From: Gentiana macrophylla
Lineage: Eukaryota > Streptophyta > Magnoliopsida > Gentianales > Gentianaceae
Direction of reading: 5' to 3'
NCBI GenBank assembly: GCA_026214975.1
Contig: CM047805.1
Span: 186,187,333 to 186,251,332, forward strand
Length of the DNA stretch: 64,000 bases
A model generated the notes under the pieces. The model worked only from the letters and a program-made list of their open reading frames with translations. It was not told the DNA's origin and did no database searches. Made by a program: the position numbers and the translations under genes. This document shows, piece by piece, positions 23,693-34,638 of the stretch (positions are counted from its first letter, which is position 1; each line of letters opens with the position of its first letter).

Positions 23693-23859
23693 ATCCGGAT
23701 CCTCAGCTTTTGCAATCCCAGCTTCGACCACATATTTCAGCCGAGGAGAAAGAACACTCATCTTTCTGTGTGGGCGGCCACCATTTTTATGTGTTCGAAC
23801 TGACCTCCACGTCACCAAAGCTGGAAAAAGCTGGGATTGCAAAAGCTGAGGATCCGGAT
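23693..23859. repeat. Perfect 32-bp inverted repeat
   Basis: The word at 23693-23724 (atccggatcctcagcttttg...) recurs exactly in reverse complement at 23828-23859, with a 103-nt spacer. No 2-10 bp target duplication is obvious. A short open frame runs through the right arm to 23970, but its product is not recognisable. Confidence 0.8.
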
Positions 23860-24064
23860 CCAACAACCCGTCTAGAAACCGAGAAATTTCGGATTAACCC
23901 GTTCGGTCATGACCTGAGAAGTATAGGTTTTTTTTGGGAGTATAATAATCGGTGTAAATATGGATGCTAATGATCTTAGATGAAACTCCATACCTTGCAT
24001 CCTTACTAATAAAAGTATCAAGGTTGCAACCAAGTCATGAATTACTACTACAAGTTATATACTA

Positions 24065-26863
24065 CTCCCTCCGTTCCAATTTATGTGAGGCAGTTGCCAA
24101 AAATACGCATATTAAGGATGTTAGTTAATGCATTAACTTTTACAATAAAATGACTAGAATGTCTTTAGATATAATTAAGGAAAAATTAGGTATAAGTCCC
24201 ATTTTTTTCCCCTTTAATTAAGCATTAATCCACACATCATTTTTTAGTTGCAATAAGGACAAATAATTTCAGTCGGACTAAATTACCCTTATTTTCAATT
24301 ATGCGCTTTTCTTCCAATCGCCTCTCCGCCTCTCCTCAAAGCATCTGTTCATCAATTTAGTATCGCCGCTGAATTGGCCGGAAATTAATATCGTGGGTCG
24401 GAAGAAGGTGGCAATGCAACTTCCAAGAAAAGAAAAGCATCATGTAATGTACATAAACCAAAATCAATTCTTTTCTCCTGAATGTTCTTTGTGGTTCATT
24501 TTTTTTTTTTCTGTCGATTATATGTAGGCATGCTTATGATTACTAACAGGGTCAAGAGTCCAAGTAGCTTATCAATTTTTTTGCTCTAAGGCAAAAAAAA
24601 ATTCACCTTACTATCGAATGATTGGGAATGAGTTTTTTTGTCACCGAATCAAAGTATCTTAGTAGCTACCTCATTGTTGTTGTTAGAGCCTTACATCATT
24701 GGAGTTAACAAGAATCATATATATGGATATATGATCTTTTTATTCGGAAGCAAGTGAAATTAATCCCAAAAAAAAGTCACTTCCTCTCTTTCTCCTTTTA
24801 CCATGTGAGTATGCATACAATTACGCCAAGTTGGTTATCTATCAATCAGTGGAATAAGAATTGGTAGTCATGTGTTCGTTGAAACTTGAACATTTGGGAG
24901 ATACCCGACACGTGTTCGATTTAAATGCCATTTGAACCAAACATAGGAATTGGTAGTCATGAAGCATTGGTGTTTCCGGTTGTTGGTATCTTTGAGATTA
25001 TTTGGTCGTGAAAATGAGGCAAAAGGTTAGTTTAATCATCGATTCATCCAAGCCACGGATTGAGGAGTAAATGAGTTTGTAAATACGGAAAAGTATGAAA
25101 TGACTACTTCACATGTCATTCTTGTTTCCAAGCTTGATATTGCATTTTTGTTCGGAAAGATGTCGATGCTTATATTCGATCCAGGGGTAGATCCTTATAC
25201 TTGTATGGGCCGTCATTCGCTCAAGATTAGTGGTTATAAGCAAGATTTTGATTTTTGGGCTAATATGCTTCATGTTGGTTCTACTTATGCTTTGGCGTTG
25301 TTAGATTTGGGGACATAGACCTTGCAACAAAAAACCGAATGGAGAGTCCTTTTGAGTTTGATATCGATATCGACATCTGCGATCATCGACATCGATCTCG
25401 ATATCGTGTGCCTTAATGCAATAGATAGGCCTAGTTCAAAGGCTTACCATGTGCCTTGGCGTCTTTGAAGTTTTTGATCTACATTGTATCATCATGTAAT
25501 AGATAGATAGCCTAGTTCATAGGCTTATCGAACTTGTAATTCAAAGACCTTGTGAATTCGGGCATGATAATTTAGTTCTTTGAACTAGAATATCCTTCTT
25601 ATAATTTGGTGATAGTTCGATCGCTTTGACTTGTATTGATCTTCATGTATTACATTTTAGTCTCGATGTACTATTGTACTAAACTATAGTCTTGTTGTCG
25701 ATCTTCTATGTATTACCTTTTAGTCTGATGTACTTTTTAGGCTTAATTCAAGTGATTAACTCATCGAACTGCATGTTATAAACACCACACCTTAATCAAG
25801 TTATCTCATTAATGATTCTATCTCTTCCGAATTGTATCATATAAACCAATTTAACACGGTGTGTTAGTGTATCTGATTTTGCATTTGGAGAATGATCTTT
25901 ATCTCTGGATAAAGACCTTACAAAGAAATTCGTGTGATTAAATAGCTTTGATGATGATGGTAAATAGAGACTAAACAAGCATAAATCCTATTTTTTTCTT
26001 TATTTTTCATGTTGTTAATCGATGTACATATTGTACTAAATCTATAGTTTGTTGTACTTGCTATTAATCACGAGTTTGTTAATGATCGGTGGAATGTTCT
26101 CCTGCATATTCTTGTATAATCGACATCGACATCGATACTACCGATATCGACATCACTGATATCGACATCGAGCATCGATACTACCGATATAATGATACCG
26201 ATCATCGTGTTAGTGTAAATGTCGCGATTAAATTCGGCTTTCAAATACTACGTCGAAAGGTATCAAACGCGGTCTCAAAATGAAGATAAAAAAATAAATA
26301 TGAGCTTTGGTGAAACAATTTTGATGATCGGTGTTCTAAATCAAAAGTTACGGTCGTTTATAAGAAAAAACGCTCCGGTTAATAAAAATATTTTTTTGTC
26401 TTTCAAAATATACGTCGGAAGGGTATCGTATTTAGGCTCAAATTGAAGAGCAAAAAAAAACATGAATTTTGGTGAAAGAATTTCGATGATCGGGGTTGTA
26501 AATCAAAAGTTACGGATGTTTGAAAAAAAAAAAAAAACAGAAACAAACAGATCAAACTAATCAATGTACTCATGTATCATGTAAATTGAGGACGCCGCGC
26601 GAGGTTAGTTTTGTCCTTCTGAAAATGTTTGTCCTTTTTACAACTAAAAAAATAGGTGTGTCCTATTTATTTATTTTGTGCCAAAAAGAGGACTTTTGGC
26701 TCTTTATCTCTATAATTAATGTGACATTGTTTTTTATACCACCTAATGTAATAAATAAGGGTATATCAATTAAATCACAATAAACGTTGCATTGAAAATT
26801 ATACTGCCTCAAATAAAATGGAACAAAACTTTTTGGCAACTGCCTCAATTATTGTGGAACGGA
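24065..26863. mobile_element. Mariner/Stowaway-related element, about 2.8 kb
   Basis: The left end CTCCCTCCGTTCCAATTTAT follows TA and is the classic Stowaway/mariner terminus. The right end, around 26831-26863, contains ggcaactgcctca and tggaacgga, the reverse complement of tgaggcagttgcc and tccgttcca at the left end. The last bases at the right have diverged. The interior shows no recognisable transposase, so it is probably non-autonomous or decayed. It contains GACATCGA-rich blocks (25360-25400 and 26115-26190) and two diverged copies of a segment of about 165 bp (26219-26370 and 26390-26530). Confidence 0.55.
26219..26530. repeat. Diverged tandem pair, about 165 bp units
   Basis: Both units contain tttggtgaaa.aattt.gatgatcgg.gtt.taaatcaaaagttacgg, interrupted here only for description. 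The copies differ at many positions. They lie inside the mariner-related element. Confidence 0.65.
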
Positions 26864-27102
26864 AAATGTCATAACAATACATTGGAGTATTTAGAGATGC
26901 AATAACACTTAAACTTTCATAATATCTACAAACTTGTCATTTCTAATCACAAGCGCCATGTGCAAGTCATGAAAGATGACGTAGTAGGTGTAGACACCAC
27001 GAAACCAAGAAAAAGTAACAGTAACCGGCATGAGAGTAGAAGCTAATAGAACTACATGATTAACATCCAAAACTCGTGGTGGGATTGTTGGAACAACTGA
27101 GA
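26864..27102. other. Intergenic, nothing recognised
   Basis: A short stretch between two DNA transposons. No coding or repeat signal was supported. Confidence 0.4.
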
Positions 27103-27110
27103 CTGGTATA

Positions 27111-27423
27111 CAGGGTCGGCCCTCCAATAAGGCGGAGGAGACGGTGGTCTTAGGCCTAACGGTGCAGGAGGCCAACATTACATGTTTCGTTAAAAGATAT
27201 AAAAAAAATCCGTGTAGATCCATTCCGATCGAACCTAATATAACGTGTTAATTTTTTTTATTTGAATAGATAAAGGCCCAAACAAAAATTACTCGAATCG
27301 ATAAAGACCCAATTTTTTTTTTTTATAAGTACGTATTTTCGAAAGAAAAAAAAACTACTTCGAACTAAAAGGTCTAATTCGGCGACTTGGCCTTAGGCCT
27401 AAAAAATGCCAGAGCCGGCCCTG
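27111..27423. mobile_element. hAT-type MITE with 8-bp target duplication
   Basis: 313 bp. The terminal inverted repeats are cagggtcggccct and agagccggccctg. It is flanked by a perfect 8-bp duplication, ctggtata (27103-27110 and 27424-27431). Subterminal taggcct words occur on both sides. The 8-bp duplication and CAGGGCCGGC ends are typical of plant non-autonomous hAT elements. Confidence 0.88.
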
Positions 27424-27431
27424 CTGGTATA

Positions 27432-28434
27432 GCGTTGATATAGGTAGGAGGAGGATTAGCCTCAACCATCCTACGGATTTCCTCGACCTCCTCAAGTGAA
27501 TGTTTTTCACCAGCTAAGATTTAATATAAAGGATAAACTATGAATCTCAATACGAAAATATTTGTATCAAAAAGAACAAATATTTGTTGCTGGGACCAGG
27601 ACAGAGTTCCAATTTTTCTTTCGCAAAATGAATGCATAAGTACAATAATTAAAATAGTAATTAACAAGACTACCAATATTACTGAGCATATAAGTGGACA
27701 ATACTGAAACAAATGAGCATACCATATCGCATGTAAAACTAACTTTACCATACATAACATTACTCTTACTTTACCGTATAATTTCTGTCACTATAATTGT
27801 GTTGTGGAGGGCCTGATAACTATGACAGAGTGCAAATATCCACTATTATACCCGGTAGACCGACCTAACCGGCTCCATCCTGTTATTCATATTCTTTCGT
27901 GGGGCCTAATGCAGGTGACCCACGGGAGTTCATTGTCTTATTCAATGTTTAGTACTTAAGCATGGACCTTATAGATCATTACTATCTTTACTAGGTGACT
28001 ACTTCTCACCGTACAATACTTTCATTCATATACAATACTAGTGCATATATGCTAATAACAAAACACTGATTATATATTACATGCTTTGCATATTCAATAC
28101 ATTCTTGTCATTTTGTTCATAATAACATTCAATAAATAGCCTTAAAACACAATCTCTAAAACATTTAAAAACATGATTACAACATAGCAAAGATTATGCA
28201 TACCGCACATATCAAGTTACTTGCATAATCTTAATTAATATCCAAACAAAGTGTTCGTCTCTATGAACCTAAAATTTCCGAGACATTTCTATTCTTCTTT
28301 CACATTATTGATATGCTACGGGTGTGAGTTTATGCACAATACTTTATGGTATATCACATTTGTTTGTCCAAAAATATATGTATGAAAAGATGTACATGCA
28401 AAACCAAAATAAACCTAAGACAAACCAAACTAAC
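27432..28434. other. Intergenic, nothing recognised
   Basis: About 1 kb of AT-rich sequence up to the copia element. There are no ORFs with recognisable products. Confidence 0.45.
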
Positions 28435-28439
28435 CAGGT

Positions 28440-28695
28440 TGTTAAATGTATTCAGAATAATTGAAGGAAATTGAATGCTTTTCATTAATCAAAGCTAAGC
28501 TATAAATAGCCAAATTACAATGCACTTGAAGAAAAGAAAATGCTACCAAAAGTGTAGCCTACAAAATAGGGAAATGGAGATCATGGGTTAAACTAACTCC
28601 TACATGATCTCATGTACTAACTACTTGACTAGACTTAGTCAAATTCGAAAAAATAAACACAACTAAGACTTTATTTAATTAAAATAAATCCAACA
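28440..28695 (-). repeat. 3' LTR of copia element
   Basis: 256 bp; the downstream LTR for the minus-strand element. The adjacent minus-strand sequence (agtttaagggagagtt, 28696-28711) is a plausible polypurine tract. Confidence 0.92.
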
Positions 28696-28840
28696 AACTC
28701 TCCCTTAAACTGAATCTTAGCTAAGTTCAGTTTATGAGTCTTAGTTTTCTTCAATCTTCAACTTCAGCCACTTTCATTGATGGGGCAAACCCCCAATCTC
28801 TTCCTTAACTTGATGAACAAATTCTCTTTCAATGGTTTTG

Positions 28841-29176
28841 TCATAATATCGCTAGTTGGTCTTCACTTCTACAATACACCAACTCAATGACTCCATCTTC
28901 ACACAAATCTCTCAAAAAATGGAACCTTACATCAATGTGTTTGCTTCTTCCATGTAGTACAGGATTCCTGGATAGCTTTATAGTTGAAACATTGTCACAA
29001 TAGATGGTTATAGGACCTTGATGTATCTGTCCTAAACCATTCAGCAGCCTCATTAGCCAAATTTCTTGACATGAGCACTGTGCAGCAGCTACAAATTCAG
29101 CCTCAGTTGTTGATAGGGTCACAATTTGCTGCTTTTTAGATCCCCAAGAGACTATGCCTTCATTAATCATGAACAC
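28841..29176 (-). pseudogene. Copia RNase H segment
   Basis: Contains TLSTTEAEFVAAAQCSCQEIW, here split as TLSTTEAEF and AAAQCSCQEIW, then YCDNVSTIKLSRNPVLHGRS and KHIDVRFHFLRD. These are the standard copia RNase H landmarks. The C-terminal end is lost to a frameshift near 28841. RNase H would remove template RNA during reverse transcription. Confidence 0.85.
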
Positions 29177-29229
29177 CTGCCTGATGTGCTCTTTCTATCA
29201 TCCATATCACCTGCATAGTCATCGCTTTA

Positions 29230-30338
29230 AAAGCCAATCGCCTTGAGCTTTGACCGATTGAGTACTTGATTCCATAACTGTGGTTCCTTCAAATATCCGA
29301 GTATTCTCTTGATAAAATTCAAATGTGCTTCTGTTGGATCACTCATAATGTCTGGCCTTGTAGCTGTGAGGTACAATAGACATCCAACCATCTGTTTATA
29401 TAGATTTGCATCCACTTTCTTTCCTTCTCCAGTTTTTGTGAGTTTGGTTCCAACTTCAGTAGGTGTTATGACAGGATTGCAATCCTTCATTTGGAACTTG
29501 TTCAGAATCTCACAAGCATATTTCCTTTGAGTTATGAAAATACCTTCATCTGATTGCTTTACCTCAATCCCCAAGAAGTAGTGCATCAACCCTAAGTCTG
29601 TCATATGAAATGTACTAATCATAGCCTTTTTAAATAAGATAACATAGCTGCATTATTACTGGTGTATATCAAGTCATCAACATATAGACAAACAATCAAG
29701 ATATCACCATTACTTCTAGTTTTGATATAGAGAGTAGGTTCATGTGGGCATCTCTCAAACTGTTTTTTAACAAAATAAGAATCAATGTAATTTGCATTTC
29801 AAGCACGTGGTGCTTGTTTTAATCCATACAAAGCCTTTTTCAGCTTGCATACCTGATGTTCATGCCCAGATTTGATGTAACCTGGTGGTTGATCAATGTA
29901 CACTTCCTCCTTTATCTTTCCATTTAGGAAAACAGACTTTACATCAAGTTGATGTACCTTCCATGCCTGTTTTGCAGCTAGTTACAGCACCAATCTGATG
30001 GTATCTAGCCTGGCCACTGGTGCCAAAACCTCATTGTAGTCAATTTCATACTCTTGTTTGTAGCCTGTAGCTACCAACCTGGCTTTCAGCTTGTCTATCT
30101 TCCCATTTTCTTTCAATTTGGTTTTGTACAGCCACTTTACCCCAATTGCCTTTTGTCCAGTAGGTAAATCAGTGAGTTCCCATGTGTCATTCCTCATAAT
30201 GGATGCTATTTCATCATCCATTGCTTGCTTCCACTTTGAATCCTTTATTAACTCTTCAAAAGTGGTGGGATCTCCTTCTGCCATCAGTGCATAATAAGTT
30301 GCTTTTTCTGACAGACCAGTGACCTCATAATCAGTCAT
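29230..30338 (-). pseudogene. Copia reverse transcriptase, frameshifted
   Basis: The N-terminal part (29982-30338) has AMDDEIASIMRNDTWEL and GVKWLYKTKLKENG. The middle part has CKLKKALYGLKQAPRA followed by a stop. The catalytic LYVDDLIYTS is intact around 29665-29690. The C-terminal part (29227-29622) has MTDLGLMHYFLGIEV and LLYLTATRPDI. At least two frameshifts and one stop split the domain. Confidence 0.85.
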
Positions 30339-30688
30339 CCATGCTGGTCTTTTTCTGGTTCTTTGAGATCTGTCTGCTTAACCTTGAGTCTAAAGACTCT
30401 CACCTTGCTGATTCTCACCCTGCTGACCCTCAGCTGGTTCTTCATTTATCAGATTCTGACTTGGATAAAGCTGGGTATTGTTTGCTTCCCATTCCCAGGT
30501 GTTTAGTTCATCAAATATCACATCCCTACTTGTAACAATCTTCTTTGTAGCTGGATTGTACAGTTTATAAGCCTTGGATTGATCACTTATCCCAAGAAAG
30601 ATGCATTTCTCACCTTTATAACCAAGCTTCTTCATGTTTACATCAGGGATATGAGCATATGCAATACATCCAAATATCTTTAAATGAC

Positions 30689-31200
30689 TTACAAGAGGTT
30701 TGGTTCCGCACTATGCTTCCTCAGTGTCATGTTTTTCACGTAAAATGTAGGACTTCTGTTTAGGATATGTATACTCCAATTAACAGCTTCAGGCCAAAAG
30801 GTTTTTGGCACATTTCCTTGCATCATCATACTCCTAACCATGTTGAGAATGGTTCTGTTTTTCCTTTCTGACACCCCATTCTGTTGAGGAGTGTATGCAG
30901 CTGTCAATTCCCTTTTAATGCCATGATCAACACAGTACTGATCAAACTCATTTGAGCAGTACTCTCCACCTCTATCAGACCTTAACCTCTTTATGGTCTT
31001 CCCTGTTTCATTTTCCACCTGTTGCTTGAAACCTTTAAAGGCCCTGAAAGCTTCTGACTTTTCCTTCAAAAAACTGATCCATGTCTTTCTAGATAAATCA
31101 TCAAGAAAAGTCATAAAGTACCGGTTCCACCATTTGATGTTAGAGTGATTGGACCACACAAGTCCTGATGAATCGACTCAGCACTTCGTTGCTCTACTTG
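30689..31200 (-). pseudogene. Copia integrase core
   Basis: MTFLDDLSRKTWISFLKEKS, LRSDRGGEYCSNEF and PQQNGVSERKNRTI show the D, D, E catalytic set in copia spacing. The upstream zinc-binding part is present but interrupted (ECTLGKQHSLPFPKG around 31200-31250). Integrase would insert the DNA copy into the host genome. Confidence 0.85.
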
Positions 31201-31303
31201 CATTTCCTTTAGGGAATGGCAAACTGTGTTGTTTGCCTAGTGTACATTCCTCACATACTTGTGCAGGAATGTCTATTTGGGGAAAACCTTCCACCATACC
31301 TTT

Positions 31304-32722
31304 CTATTGAAGGGTCCTTAATCCACCAAAATTCAAGTGTCCATACCTGAAATGCCACAACCAAGATGAATCTGTATATTTTGCCATCAAACATGACTGC
31401 ACAAGAGTTATTTGCAGTGGAAACAGCCTGCTAGCATTCATTTTGATCACTGCAATTGATCCTTTGGTAATATCATAAATTTCACACACTCCCTTCTTGA
31501 TGGTGATTTCATAGCCATTTTCATGTAATTGTCCAACAATCAACAGATTGCACTTTAAGTCAGGCACACACAAAACATTAGAAATGGTTTCTGTAAATCC
31601 ATTCTTGGTTTTTATCTTGATATCACCCTTACCTACAGTCATTACTGTATATTTGTCTCCAAAACTTACTTTAGAGTGATATGTGTCATTTAAACTTGAG
31701 AAAGAGGACTTGTCTCCACACATATGATTACTGTAACCAGTATCTACATACCATATATCTGTTGATGCTTCATAGGTTGAATGAACATCCATAAGTAAAG
31801 TTTCAGTATCACCTTTTTCTGTGAAATTTGAGACCTCTCCCTTGGTCTGTTGCCCCTTGTTTTTGTCACCTGGCAGCTTTGTATAGCATTCTGATTTGTA
31901 ATGCCTAAATTTATGGCATCTGTAGCATTCCACCTGGGATTTGTCATATCCCTTGCTTCTGTGATCAGTATCATCTCCTGATCTTGCATTTTTGGATCCA
32001 TCTCTGCCTGAGTTTGAATCCCTGCCTCTGCCTCTGCCTCTGCCTCTTCCTTTTCCTCTGAAATTAGTAGAGGTTGTGGTTTTCAAGGCCTGCTCCTCGT
32101 GATCATTTCTCCTTGTCATCTTCTGTTCATGAACCTGCAATGATGCTTGCAGTTCATCTAGAGACAGTGTGTCTATGTCTTTAGATTCCTCTATAGAACA
32201 CACAACATAGTCATATTTAGGGCTGAGAGATCTCAGGATCTTCTCCACAACAGTAACATCATCCATCTTCTTACCAAGGAACCTCATCTTGTTGTAAATC
32301 TCCATTGTTCTTGCACAATAGTTTGTAACAGACTCTCCATCCTTCATCTGCAGGGTTTCAAAGTCTCTCCTCAATGCTTGGAGTTGTGATCTTTTTACCC
32401 TTGCATTCCCTTGGAATTTCCCCATCATGGAATCCCAAATATCCTTGGAGGTTTCTTTGCAAAGAATGGTCTCCAAAACTGCTCTATCTATAGCTTGGAA
32501 TAGATAGTTCTTAGCCTTCAGGTCCTTGAGTTTCTTGCCATCCAAATCAGTTCTATAATGGTCCAGAATTCCTTTGAGTGTGCCTGTTGCTATAGGAACA
32601 CCATGTTCTATAATGGTCCAGAATTCCTTTGATCTTAAGAAATTCTCCATCAACGTGCTCCAATGATCATAATGACCATCGAATTTTAGAATGGCAGCTT
32701 GAACGATATTTGCTTCTGCCAT
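31304..32722 (-). pseudogene. Copia gag and protease
   Basis: The frame starts at the ATG at 32722 (MAEANIVQAAILKFDGHYDH) and stays open for about 470 codons. Gag domain: LKAKNYLFQAIDRAVLETIL and KDIWDSMMGKFQGN. A GRGRGRGRD stretch is followed by the zinc knuckle CYRCHKFRHYKSEC (CX2CX4HX4C intact). Protease: IWYVDTGYSNHMCG with the active-site DTG. A pre-integrase piece, LWHFRYGHLNFGGL, ends the frame. The start is the ATG shortly after the tRNA primer site; extending upstream would run into that site. Confidence 0.88.
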
Positions 32723-32759
32723 GTGATCTCTTTCAATTTGCAAACTGATTGAGATTATG

Positions 32760-32771
32760 GCTCCGATGCCA
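32760..32771 (-). other. Primer binding site of copia element
   Basis: The minus strand reads TGGCATCGGAGC next to the LTR, a two-mismatch match to the initiator-Met primer site TGGTATCAGAGC. Confidence 0.7.
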
Positions 32772-32772
32772 C

Positions 32773-33028
32773 TGTTAAATGTATTCAGAATAATTGAAGG
32801 AAATGGAATGCTTTTCATTAATCAAAGCTAAGCTATAAATAGACAAATTACAATGCACTTGAAAAAAAGAAAATGCTACCAAAAGCGTAGCCTACAAAAT
32901 AGGGAAATGGAGATCATGGGTTAAACTAACTCCTACATGATCTCATGTACTAACTACTTGACTAGACTTAGTAAAATTCGAAAAAATAAACACAACTAAG
33001 ACTTCATTTAATTAAAATAAATCCAACA
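32773..33028 (-). repeat. 5' LTR of copia element
   Basis: 256 bp, nearly identical to 28440-28695. It carries a TATTTATAG-like core promoter word on the minus strand at about 32834-32844. Confidence 0.92.
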
Positions 33029-33033
33029 CAGGT

Positions 33034-34560
33034 TTCTTATAATCAACTGATTTCATTTTTTTTTTTTTTGATGGGAGACTGATTTCATTTTAATTTCGTT
33101 TTTGTTGAAGTTGGCTACCTTATAAAATTTTAAATCATGCATGCAAATTGTTTCATTTGAACATGATACACCAACCTTTTTTTTCCCGAAACGAAACATA
33201 CATATGCACACACTTTTTGTATCCACTAAAACTCAAACCCAAATATTAATATACGCACACAGTTTTGTCTTCAATAGAACTCGAACCCGAATATTCCGGA
33301 TTAAGGAACCACGGTAAACCCATTCATCTAGATGTTATAATATGCTTTAAATGCATATATTGTACTAATACTACCACACATGTAAGTGGTGCAAGTGCTA
33401 TTGCAATCGGAAAAAAAATATTGGTGTTTCTTAAATAAAAAGATGATTTGAATAAATGCATGTGATTATAAGAGATGGCTAATGCCAAGACTATTCAAAA
33501 ACATTTGCCCATATTTAAAACTTTACACCACTAAGCTATGTCGGAAGCACTTGATAAAAAAAATGACCTTTGATTTTTAGCATGTCTCTCAACTTTCTCA
33601 TTTCCTATTATCTTCCCTGTTTCCTCTTCTATTTAATAATTCAATTCTATATTTTATTTTATTTTGAAAAAAAACACATTCAGGTTTTACATCACTCTAT
33701 TAAAACACCCATCAATAAACACCACAAAAATTATAAGTTTAGTTTAGTTTTATGTTTAAATTTTATTTTATCATTATCATAACATGCGTGCAACTGCAAG
33801 ATATAAAATAAATCATCAAGATTTATATTTTATAAGATTACTCTCGATCTCTTTTTAAAAAAAAAAAAAAAAGATTACTCTCGATTTAATATCTCCATTG
33901 TAACAACTTCAATTTGAACAATTAAAAAAAGAAAAAAAAACTTTAATTTAACCACATAACATCTACGGTGACACCTGGTGCCCTGAAAATAACTTTAGTA
34001 TGGTGCTAGCTACTAAAAACTTCCAAAAACAAATTCTTCAGAGTTTAATTTTGACACAAAACCCTAGCCTTTCCTTCATTTGTAATAATTAACTTTTTAG
34101 AGTATTCAACCAGATGGGTAATTTCTTGTGTTTAATTAGTGGTTAGTCCAAATTAGACTAAAATGGCACCCACTACTATTGCAAGAAAAGAATCAAGTTG
34201 CAATAAGGTGCTTTAAAGGATTAAGTAGACTTTCACAAAAATAGTAGTATTTTAATTGAAAAAACAGCAAAGTATTAATTGGACACTAAGGATGGATGGC
34301 TGGTTTCTACCCCTCGAACCTTTTAAAAAGGAAGTTACATACTTTTCTTCTTTTACTTTCTAGTCTTTACAGTTCAAACCTCATAAGCTATCATTATGTA
34401 TCTATTGCTTACCATATTATGCATTATCAATTTTTACACGGAATTGGAAAATTTTGATATGAAGGGTTCACTATGGAATAAAAACAAAAGCTAAACATAC
34501 AGTAGCGGTATATGTTGGAAAATCATGACCACCACCAAAAATTAGGTTACCTTCCTTTTG
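33034..34560. other. AT-rich intergenic region
   Basis: About 1.5 kb with no supported gene. Features are homopolymers and a short direct repeat (aagattactctcgat at about 33835 and 33873) around an A-tract. Confidence 0.5.
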
Positions 34561-34638
34561 CTTTTAATTTATCCATCTAGTTGCATGCATTCTCAAATAT
34601 TGTTTGGATAATTTTTCATAATTTACATATTTTAGTGA

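Larger units (their letters stand above)
28440..33028 (-). mobile_element. Ty1/copia LTR retrotransposon
   Basis: 4589 bp with 256-bp LTRs (28440-28695 and 32773-33028) starting TGTTAAAT and ending CCAACA on the plus strand, flanked by the perfect duplication CAGGT (28435-28439 and 33029-33033). Coding order on the minus strand is gag, protease, integrase, RT, RNase H, which defines Ty1/copia. The LTRs differ at only a handful of sites, so the insertion is fairly recent, yet gag-pol carries frameshifts and stops. The key motifs for protease (DTG), integrase and RT (YVDD) are still readable. Confidence 0.95.

Noticed and set aside
25100..25318. 72-codon open frame within the mariner-related element
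   Set aside because: No similarity to transposases or other families that I recognise; its length is near chance expectation.
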